Source of the DNA: an uncultured Christensenellaceae bacterium
GTDB lineage: Bacteria; Bacillota; Clostridia; Christensenellales; Borkfalkiaceae
Length of the DNA stretch: 64,000 nt
Reading direction: 5' to 3'
NCBI GenBank assembly: GCA_910588615.1
Contig: CAJUOI010000005.1
Coordinates: forward strand, 4,912-68,911
Shown here one piece after another: positions 42,404 to 49,476 of the stretch. Position numbers and translations under genes: made by a program. The notes below the pieces were generated by a model. That model worked only from the letters and a program-made list of their open reading frames with translations, was not told the origin of the DNA and searched no databases. Positions within the stretch are counted from its first letter, which is position 1; every line of letters starts with the position of its first letter.

Positions 42404-43713
42404 CGTTTTTTATTCAGCATCTGCGGACGCTTGGGTGCTTTCTTCTTTTTCTTACCCTTCCCCTCGTCCTCTTCCCGAATCGCGCGTTCGCGCTCCTCGA
42501 ACTGACGGTTATATTCGACATATTGTTCGTCGTTCGCGTGCTCCTCTTCAAAGGCGCGCACGTCCTCGACCACTGCTTCCTTGCTTTCGCGCAATTTCTT
42601 TAAGTCCTCGCGCGAGAAGCTTTCGGGAAGCTGGTAAATTTCCAAGTCGTCGTCGATGGGCTTAATGGGACGGCACACGAGCTTACTCTTGCCCTGCGCC
42701 ACGATCATGCGCTTGTACTCGCGCATCGCAGCGCTGTCCGCCACGGAGTCAGAAGACCTTCCGCCCATTGCCTGTTTGTTTTTATCGTACAGTCCGCGCC
42801 CCGTCGCAATCCCGAGGTTGGGATTGACGAAGCGGTCGAACGCCCACTGCGAATAATCCATCCAAACGAGCATAGCGTAAGAGAACGCAAGGAAGAAGAT
42901 AAGAACAAACCCTATGGCCATGAGGATTCCGCCGGAAAACAACACGAGGAAGATGGGCCAGAGCGCAACCGCGGCAAAAAATACCGTCTGCGGGAAGGTA
43001 CCCACCGTCATGACGACGGCGTTGCGAAACAGCGCCCAAGGTCCCTGTTTATAGTTTATCCCAAGCGAAATCATCCAAAGACAGATGAGAATGGAGAACG
43101 CCACGAAGATGTATCCGATAATTTTACTTGCGACGAGCCACCCCGAATACCGCGCGCCCGTAACCGACAGCAAATCGGCAAGGTTTCCCATCGTGCGAGC
43201 CACGAAGAGCAGCACGGAGAAAATAAGCACCGCTTCGGTAACGTTCCAGAAGTTGCGCTTGATCCCGCGCGCAAAATCGTTCGCAACGAAGATACCTTCC
43301 GTCCAGAGCAGATTGCGGATAATGTACATTCCGCCCGAAATGCCCAATCCCGCAAGAACCATCGCGGGAATCAACAACCCGTAAAAAAGCAAATCGGCGT
43401 TCAGCACCATAGCTTCCGCCGCGCCCGTAACGTTGGGTAGCGCAGGATAGCCTACCCCGAGCCCCGCGCCGAACGGACCCGCCATACCCTGTGCCGCAAC
43501 GGAAAGATTGCGCCACACGAGGATCGCGATCAAAGGAAGAAACGTTACAAAAACAAGCAAGTTGATTAAAATCATCTTGCCGAATCTCCCCTTGAAAATG
43601 TCCCAGAACAACGCCCACCTGCTCGTCGGCAGCGTACTGCGCGCATATTCTTCGCTCCGCTCTTTGCCCTCGAGCCAACGGGCGACGAGTCCTTTTTTTT
43701 CTCCTCTTGCCAT
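42400..43713 (-). CDS. YesL-like (DUF624-type) integral membrane protein
   Basis: 437 residues with about six transmembrane helices between residues 45 and 300 (MILINLLVFVTFLPLIAILVW, LLFYGLLIPAMVLAGLGISG, VLIFSVLLFVARTMG, IIGYIFVAFSILICLWMIS, VFFAAVALWPIFLVLFSGGI, AIGFVLIFFLAFSYAMLVW). The pattern of a polytopic core with the phrase RGIKRNFWNVTEA resembles the DUF624/YesL family. A charged, soluble C-terminal region of about 130 residues ends in a lysine-rich tail (KGKKKKKAPKRPQML). It is first in an operon with a strong promoter; GGAGT precedes ATG 43713. Function unknown. Confidence 0.8.
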   Translation of the reverse strand: MARGEKKGLVARWLEGKERSEEYARSTLPTSRWALFWDIFKGRFGKMILINLLVFVTFLPLIAILVWRNLSVAAQGMAGPFGAGLGVGYPALPNVTGAAEAMVLNADLLFYGLLIPAMVLAGLGISGGMYIIRNLLWTEGIFVANDFARGIKRNFWNVTEAVLIFSVLLFVARTMGNLADLLSVTGARYSGWLVASKIIGYIFVAFSILICLWMISLGINYKQGPWALFRNAVVMTVGTFPQTVFFAAVALWPIFLVLFSGGILMAIGFVLIFFLAFSYAMLVWMDYSQWAFDRFVNPNLGIATGRGLYDKNKQAMGGRSSDSVADSAAMREYKRMIVAQGKSKLVCRPIKPIDDDLEIYQLPESFSREDLKKLRESKEAVVEDVRAFEEEHANDEQYVEYNRQFEERERAIREEDEGKGKKKKKAPKRPQMLNKKR

Positions 43714-43755
43714 AAATGTTTACTCCGAAATCGCGAATCGTCCGCGTATAAATCT

Positions 43756-43784
43756 ATTATAACGCAAAGCGCGAAATATTTCAA
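43756..43784 (-). promoter_or_regulatory. Promoter of the YesL-like/hslO/TPR operon
   Basis: On the minus strand: TTGAAA (43784-43779), 17-base spacer, TATAAT (43761-43756). The start should be near 43749, about 36 bases before ATG 43713. It is divergent from, and only 19 bases from, the asd promoter. Confidence 0.85.
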
Positions 43785-43803
43785 TTAAATTCGGGTAAAT
43801 TCT

Positions 43804-43832
43804 TTGACTTTTCACCTGCGGTATGATAAAAT
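43804..43832 (+). promoter_or_regulatory. Promoter of the asd-dapA-dapB operon
   Basis: TTGACT (43804-43809), 17-base spacer, TAAAAT (43827-43832). The start should be near 43839, about 67 bases before ATG 43906, which is too short for a lysine riboswitch. Confidence 0.8.
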
Positions 43833-43905
43833 TCACTTCGACGGGACGATTTTGTATGAATTTATAAAACCGCGCCCGAGTTTTGTTTGTTTTTCGGAGA
43901 ATTTC

Positions 43906-44985
43906 ATGAGAATTTATAACGTGGCTATCGTGGGTGCGACCGGTATGGTCGGGCAGCGTTTCGTTACCCTGCTCGAACGGCACCCGTGGTTCCGCCCCGC
44001 ATTTTTATTGGCGAGCGCGCGTTCGGCGGGAAAAACGTACGCCGAAGCGGTGAACGAAAAATGGGCGATGGACGTTCCCGTTCCCGACTACGCAAAAAAT
44101 ATTACCGTGCTCGATGCGGAAAAGGACGCCGAAACGCTCGTCGGAAAAGCCGATTTCGTTTTCTGCGCCGTCAGCCTCGACAAGGAACAGACGCGCGCAC
44201 TTGAAGAAACATATGCGCGGCTGGAACTCCCCGTCGTCTCCAACAACTCGGCGCACCGATTTACGGCGGACGTTCCCATGATCATCCCCGAAGTCAACCC
44301 GCAACACCTTGGCATTATTCCGTCGCAGAAAAAACGCCTGGGGACGAAGCGCGGATTCATCGCCGTAAAAAGCAACTGCTCCCTGCAATCGTACGTTCCC
44401 CTGCTGCACCCGCTGAAAAAATTCGGCATCCGATGTGCGGCGGTGTGCACTTATCAAGCGATTTCGGGCGCCGGTAAAACGTTCGATCGTATGCCGGAAA
44501 TCCTCGATAACGTCATTCCGTATATCGGCGGCGAGGAAGATAAGAGCGAACGCGAGCCGCTGAAAATTTGGGGAACGGTGCAAAACGGCGAAATTATTCC
44601 GGCGGCATCCCCAATAATCACGGCGCAGTGTCTGCGCGTACCCGTTTCCGACGGGCACACCGCAGCGGTGTTTGTAAAATTCGAAAAGAAACCGTCGAAG
44701 GAAGAGATTCTCGCCCTTTGGCGGGATTTTTCGGGCGAGCCGCAAACGCTTGCCCTCCCCTCCGCCCCGAAGCAGTTCATCCGTTACTTCGAAGAGAACG
44801 ACCGCCCGCAGGCAAAACTTGACAGAAATGCCGAGCGCGGTATGGGTATCACTGCGGGTCGGCTGCGGGAGGATTCCCTGTTCGATTACCGCTTTATCGG
44901 GCTTTCTCACAACACCCTGCGCGGCGCGGCGGGCGGCGCGGTGCTCCTTGCCGAGTTGCTTGCTGCAAAGGGATATTTCGATTAA
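43906..44985 (+). CDS. asd: Aspartate-semialdehyde dehydrogenase, archaeal/fungal-like form
   Basis: Asd reduces aspartyl phosphate to aspartate semialdehyde with NADPH, the branch point to diaminopimelate/lysine, threonine and methionine. The start is ATG 43906 (MRIYNVAIVGATGMVGQRF, GGAGA upstream), giving 359 residues; the open frame before it is non-coding leader. The NADP-binding GATGMVG (about residues 10-16), active-site cysteine in KSNCSLQSYVPLL (Cys about 153) and catalytic histidine region GHTAAVFVKFE (about 245-255) are present. The length and the SNCSL context fit the archaeal/fungal-like branch rather than the shorter Bacillus form. First gene of a three-gene plus-strand operon. 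Confidence 0.95.
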   Translation: MRIYNVAIVGATGMVGQRFVTLLERHPWFRPAFLLASARSAGKTYAEAVNEKWAMDVPVPDYAKNITVLDAEKDAETLVGKADFVFCAVSLDKEQTRALEETYARLELPVVSNNSAHRFTADVPMIIPEVNPQHLGIIPSQKKRLGTKRGFIAVKSNCSLQSYVPLLHPLKKFGIRCAAVCTYQAISGAGKTFDRMPEILDNVIPYIGGEEDKSEREPLKIWGTVQNGEIIPAASPIITAQCLRVPVSDGHTAAVFVKFEKKPSKEEILALWRDFSGEPQTLALPSAPKQFIRYFEENDRPQAKLDRNAERGMGITAGRLREDSLFDYRFIGLSHNTLRGAAGGAVLLAELLAAKGYFD

Positions 44986-45032
44986 CGAAATCAAATAAAA
45001 CGCCATACACTGACGAATAAGAGGGATAAAAA

Positions 45033-45923
45033 ATGATCGGATTTTTAAAGGGCTCCGCAACGGCGATGATTACACCGTTTACGGACGGCGGCGTAAACTT
45101 GGACGAATACGGAAGAACCATCGAATACCAAATCGAAAACGGAACGGACGCACTTATCGTCCTCGGCACCACGGGCGAGCCCGCTACGATGACGGAGGAA
45201 GAAAAGGAATCCGTCATCCGCTACGCCGTGGAAAAATGCGCAAACCGTTGCAAGGTAATCGTAGGAACAGGCAGCAACTGCACCGAAAAGGCGGTTGCGG
45301 CAAGCAAGCGTGCCCAAGCGCTCGGCGCGGACGGCGTGCTCTGCGTTACCCCATACTACAACAAATGCACGCAGAACGGGCTGATTGAATATTACCGCGC
45401 AATCGCAAGCGCCGTGTCCGTGCCCGTTATCTGTTATAACGTGCCCTCCCGCACGGGCGTGAACCTGCTCCCTTCGACCATGGCGAAAATCGCCGAAATC
45501 GACAACATCGCGGGAATCAAGGACGCCTGCGGGAATATGGCTTCGACGCTTGAAACCATGCGCCTCGTACGCGGAAAGTGCGACGTGTACTCGGGTGAGG
45601 ACGCACTTAACCTCCCCATTCTCGCTTGCGGCGGAACGGCGGTCATTTCCGTCGTTTCCAATCTCCTGCCCCGCGCCGTCAAGACGCTGACGCAATACGC
45701 CTTAGAAGGAAAATTAAACGAAGCGCGCGACTTAAACGACAGGCTTCTGCCCGTTGCAACCGCCTGTTTCAGCGAGGTAAACCCCATCCCCGTGAAGGCG
45801 GGCATGAATATGCTCGGATTTGCCGTCGGCATTCCCCGCGCCCCGCTTACGGAATGCGAACCGCAGAACGCACAGAAATTGAAAGAAGCGTTAACGGCGT
45901 TCGGCGCAGAGGTGAAAGCATGA
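45033..45923 (+). CDS. dapA: 4-hydroxy-tetrahydrodipicolinate synthase
   Basis: DapA condenses pyruvate with aspartate semialdehyde. The 296-residue protein shows GSATAMITPFTDGGVNLDEYG, the pyruvate-binding GTTGEPATM (about residues 45-53), the catalytic tyrosine in ICYNVPSRTGVNL (Tyr about 134) and the Schiff-base lysine in AGIKDACGN (about 162). ATG 45033 has AGAGGGA upstream. The 3' end overlaps dapB. Confidence 0.97.
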   Translation: MIGFLKGSATAMITPFTDGGVNLDEYGRTIEYQIENGTDALIVLGTTGEPATMTEEEKESVIRYAVEKCANRCKVIVGTGSNCTEKAVAASKRAQALGADGVLCVTPYYNKCTQNGLIEYYRAIASAVSVPVICYNVPSRTGVNLLPSTMAKIAEIDNIAGIKDACGNMASTLETMRLVRGKCDVYSGEDALNLPILACGGTAVISVVSNLLPRAVKTLTQYALEGKLNEARDLNDRLLPVATACFSEVNPIPVKAGMNMLGFAVGIPRAPLTECEPQNAQKLKEALTAFGAEVKA

Positions 45924-46663
45924 GATTCGTACTTGTCGGCGCGTGCGGAAGAATGGGCAGAGCGGTTGCCGAGCTCGGCGGTGAAAATATCGCTGCCGGC
46001 GTCGACTTTAAACCTTCGGAAATGCCCTTTCCCGTATACGCCTCTTTGGAAGAAATAACCTCGCCCGCGGACGCAGTCATCGACTTTTCGTCGGCGAACG
46101 GGATCTGCGAACGTCTGGCTTGGTGCGAAAAACACGGCGTGCCTGCCGTACTCGCCGCAACGGGATACTCCGAAGCGGACTTGACTTGCATTGCCCAAAC
46201 CGCCCGAAAGATTGCCCTGTTTAAAACGGGAAACCTCTCCGTGGGGATCGCGCTCTTGCAGTATCTTGCGGAAAAAGCGGCGTCTTTCCTCGGCGACGGC
46301 TTCGAAGCAGAGATTGTCGAGCGGCACCACAATCAAAAAAAGGACGCCCCTTCGGGTACGGCGCTGATGCTTGCGGACAGCTTAGAAAAAGGATTCGGCA
46401 CGGCAAAGCAGCGCGTGTACGGCAGACAGGGCTTGACGGGTGCCCGCGATCGGGCAGAAATCGGGATCCACGCCGTACGCGGCGGAAATATCGTCGGCGA
46501 ACACGAGATCATGTTTGCGGGCGAGGACGAGATCATCACCGTTTCGCACTCCGCACGCAGCCGCAAGGTGTTTGCCACGGGCGCACTCCGCGCGGCGGAA
46601 TGGCTGGTCGGAAAACCCGCGGGATTGTACGCCATGCAGGATTTGGTAGACTCCCTCTTATAA
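45920..46663 (+). CDS. dapB: 4-hydroxy-tetrahydrodipicolinate reductase
   Basis: DapB reduces the DapA product with NAD(P)H to tetrahydrodipicolinate. The start at ATG 45920 overlaps the dapA stop (ATGA); the open frame that reaches upstream into dapA is not real. 247 residues: MRFVLVGACGRMGRAVAEL (dinucleotide site), catalytic HHNQKKDAPSGTALMLAD (His-His and Lys, about residues 135-152) and the C-terminal AGLYAMQDLVDSLL. The pathway continues to meso-DAP for peptidoglycan, or to lysine. A terminator follows 18 bases downstream. Confidence 0.97.
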   Translation: MRFVLVGACGRMGRAVAELGGENIAAGVDFKPSEMPFPVYASLEEITSPADAVIDFSSANGICERLAWCEKHGVPAVLAATGYSEADLTCIAQTARKIALFKTGNLSVGIALLQYLAEKAASFLGDGFEAEIVERHHNQKKDAPSGTALMLADSLEKGFGTAKQRVYGRQGLTGARDRAEIGIHAVRGGNIVGEHEIMFAGEDEIITVSHSARSRKVFATGALRAAEWLVGKPAGLYAMQDLVDSLL

Positions 46664-46681
46664 TTCAACTTCGCTTATATT

Positions 46682-46711
46682 AAAAACGACCCCTCGTAAG
46701 GGGTCGTTTTT
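46682..46711. terminator. Bidirectional terminator between dapB and the LRR lipoprotein gene
   Basis: Perfect 13-base arms AAAAACGACCCCT (46682-46694) and AGGGGTCGTTTTT (46699-46711) with tetraloop CGTA. A-rich and T-rich ends make it work in both directions for the convergent dapB and LRR lipoprotein genes. Confidence 0.95.
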
Positions 46712-46722
46712 CATTCGTATTT

Positions 46723-49461
46723 TCAGGACAAATCCACAATCCATACGGCGTAAAGCGTCGTTCCGTTTGCCACCTCTTCCAGCTGCTCCGTCGTATAAAC
46801 GGCGGTTTCGCCGTTCGGCTCGGTCGCCCAGCCGCCGAAAACGTATCCCTCGCGAGACGGCACGGCAAGCCCGCCCATCGCCAGATACAATACGCCTTCT
46901 TCCGACTTGGTAAAGGAAACGATATACGGCGCGTCCCCTTCCGAAAGCGTAACGCCGCAGATAACGGGACGGAAGGAAGAATTCCAACGCCCGTTCCACG
47001 ATTTGCCCTCGGCGGAAGCCTGCGAATAAATCGTCAGACTGTTGCAGGCATAGAATACGTGCATTCCCATCGTTTGAATGTCTTTGCCTAAAACGACCGT
47101 GGACAACGACGAACAATTGCGGAACGCATTGCTGCCGACGCTCGTTACGCTGTCGGGAAGTATGAGATTCTTTAACTTCTTGCACCCGTAAAATGCGTAA
47201 ATGCCGATGTCGTTCACGCTGCCGAGCGACAGGCTTTCAAGCTTTTCATTGCCGTAGAACGCATACGCCCCGATACTCTTTACGCCGTCGGGAAGCGAAA
47301 GCTCCGTCAACGCCGTGCAGTCGTAAAACGCATAATTTCCGATGGATACCACCGCAGTTCCGAAGGTAACTTTTCCCAGCTTCACGCAACCGCTGAACGC
47401 GCGCACGCCGACCGAGGTTATACCGTTGCCGATTTTTACGCTCTCCAAAGATTCGGAATGCGCAAACGCATATCTTCCGATCGTCGTAACGCTGTCGGGG
47501 ATAACGATATTTCTCACTCCGCTGGAATGAAAGGCATAATCGCCGATGCTTTTTAATTGATCGGGAAGCGCGAAATTCCCGTCCATTCCGATATAGGTAC
47601 AGCCATAGAACGCAGAACGCCCGATTGACGTTACACTGTTCGGAATCTCAAAGCCGCTCGTTCCAAGCATCTGACAACCGTAAAATGAATAGTCGCCGAT
47701 TTCCCGCAGCCCTTCGGGCAGTTCGACGGTTCTTAATTGCACGCTTCCGTAAAAGGCGCCGCGCGAAACGTATTTCAGCGAATCGGGAAGCGTAACGTTA
47801 TACAGTCGACTGCCGTAGAACGCATATTCCGCGATTCCTACCGTTCCTTCCCGTACGGTTATGCTGGACGCTTGCCCCGTATAGCCCACAACCCATTCGT
47901 TTGCATAAACGATTCCGTTCGACGAGCTCCATAACGCCGTTTCGTTGAATGCGCGGATTCCGACGTGCGTTACCGTTGCAGGCATCTGGAAGCGGCTCAA
48001 CCGCTCGCAACCGTAAAATGCGCAGTGCCCGATGTCGGTAAGCGCCTTGTTGGTATCCAAACCGACACCGCTCAGATTCGTACATTTAAAAAAAGCGTAC
48101 TCTCCGATTCGCTCCGTATTCGCGCCGATTCTGACCGTAGAAAGATTTTCGCATCTTACAAACGCCAACGCGCCGATATATTTCACGCTATCGGGAATCA
48201 TAATCCCCGTGATTACGGAAGCTCTGAACACACCATCCGCAATTCCGACGATCTGATTGCTTAAATCGTCTACGCTTTCCAATCGATCGTCTTTGGTTTC
48301 TTTAATGCCCAAAAGCCAATTATTACAGTAGACGTAATGCCCTTCCGCATCGTTCCAGAGCTTCGTCATCTCGAATGCGCTCATGCCGATCTTCCGTACG
48401 TCTGCGCCAAACGAAACCTTGCTTAAACTCGTGCAATTTGCAAACGACGCTTCCCCGATCACAGTAATGTTGTTTGGAAGATCGACATTTTCGAGCGCCG
48501 TACAGCCCAAAAACGCAAAATTTCCTATCTCCGTTAACCCGTAGCCGAACGCTACTTCGGTAAGCGCCGTGCATTTTGCAAAAGTATACATCGATATCCA
48601 AGGCAATCCGTCGCCGATATAAACCGTTCGAAGCGCGGTGCAGCCCGTAAAGGCGTATGCCTCGACGAGTGTGATGCTGTCTTGTATTTCGAATACTTCG
48701 AGCCCGCGGCATTCGGCAAATGCGTATTCTTCGATCGTTGCCAGCTTGCTGCCCGTAATAACTTCCGTCAGCGCAGTGCAATAATTAAACGCATATCTCG
48801 GGATCGACTGCAAATTTTCGGGCAGCTTCACGCTTTTTAAAGCTCTGCTGTTTTGAAAAACGTATTCTCCGATGCTCGTTACCGTATCCGGAATTTCTAT
48901 GGATTCGAGCGCGCCGCAGTTGGCAAAAGCATACTTCCCGACAGAACGGATGAATTTGCCGAACTTTACGCTCGAAACCTGACTGCGTTGAAACGCATTG
49001 TTTGCAACCGAAGTTACCGGCTTACCGCGATAATAATCTTCGATCACAACGTTCGGCGAGGACGAACCGATTCCCTGAACGGAATACTCGGTACCCGTAT
49101 CGTTCAACACATAATTTAAGCCCGTTTCGGCTTCCCGCGTAAACGCGATCTCATCCGACCAAGAAGAATTGCCGTGATTACGTTCGTTGCCGCGCGCCTG
49201 TACGCGTATGCGGTATTCTCCCGCCGCCAACGTCGTCAGCGAATAGCGGTTCTGCCGCGTGTTCCTGCTTTCCCCGTTGATCCGAACGGTGTATCCCACC
49301 GAATCCTCGACTTCGTTCCACGTTAACAGCAGCGTATCCCCGTCGATTTTCAATCCGAGCGGACGCGAAAGCGCAGGCTTTCCGCAGCCTGTCAACAGTA
49401 TTAAGGCGGAAAATAAGCTGATAAAAGCGCCTAAAATTATGAATATCCGAAGCTTTTTCAT
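46723..49461 (-). CDS. BspA-type leucine-rich-repeat lipoprotein with fibronectin III domain
   Basis: A 912-residue surface lipoprotein. The signal sequence ends in a lipobox, LILLTGCGKP, with Cys26 as the lipid-modified residue. A fibronectin type III-like domain (about residues 30-115; LLLTWNEVEDSVGYTVRING, GEYRIRVQARG) precedes about 700 residues of BspA/LRR_5 repeats with the pattern VTSIGxYAFxxCxxLxxIxLPDxVxxI (about 140-830). A Listeria-Bacteroides-type beta repeat ends the chain (VPSREGYVFGGWATEPNG..TTLYAVW, about 860-905). It lies 15 bases after the large vWA gene with GGAGGGGAGG as ribosome site, so it belongs to the MoxR/vWA operon. BspA-type repeats are known in adhesion to host matrix; a role together with the vWA proteins is inference. 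Confidence 0.93.
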   Translation of the reverse strand: MKKLRIFIILGAFISLFSALILLTGCGKPALSRPLGLKIDGDTLLLTWNEVEDSVGYTVRINGESRNTRQNRYSLTTLAAGEYRIRVQARGNERNHGNSSWSDEIAFTREAETGLNYVLNDTGTEYSVQGIGSSSPNVVIEDYYRGKPVTSVANNAFQRSQVSSVKFGKFIRSVGKYAFANCGALESIEIPDTVTSIGEYVFQNSRALKSVKLPENLQSIPRYAFNYCTALTEVITGSKLATIEEYAFAECRGLEVFEIQDSITLVEAYAFTGCTALRTVYIGDGLPWISMYTFAKCTALTEVAFGYGLTEIGNFAFLGCTALENVDLPNNITVIGEASFANCTSLSKVSFGADVRKIGMSAFEMTKLWNDAEGHYVYCNNWLLGIKETKDDRLESVDDLSNQIVGIADGVFRASVITGIMIPDSVKYIGALAFVRCENLSTVRIGANTERIGEYAFFKCTNLSGVGLDTNKALTDIGHCAFYGCERLSRFQMPATVTHVGIRAFNETALWSSSNGIVYANEWVVGYTGQASSITVREGTVGIAEYAFYGSRLYNVTLPDSLKYVSRGAFYGSVQLRTVELPEGLREIGDYSFYGCQMLGTSGFEIPNSVTSIGRSAFYGCTYIGMDGNFALPDQLKSIGDYAFHSSGVRNIVIPDSVTTIGRYAFAHSESLESVKIGNGITSVGVRAFSGCVKLGKVTFGTAVVSIGNYAFYDCTALTELSLPDGVKSIGAYAFYGNEKLESLSLGSVNDIGIYAFYGCKKLKNLILPDSVTSVGSNAFRNCSSLSTVVLGKDIQTMGMHVFYACNSLTIYSQASAEGKSWNGRWNSSFRPVICGVTLSEGDAPYIVSFTKSEEGVLYLAMGGLAVPSREGYVFGGWATEPNGETAVYTTEQLEEVANGTTLYAVWIVDLS

Positions 49462-49476
49462 ACAAACCTCCCCTCC

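Noticed and set aside
43833..43905. Possible lysine riboswitch ahead of asd
   Set aside because: The leader is too short and shows none of the stems expected of an L box.
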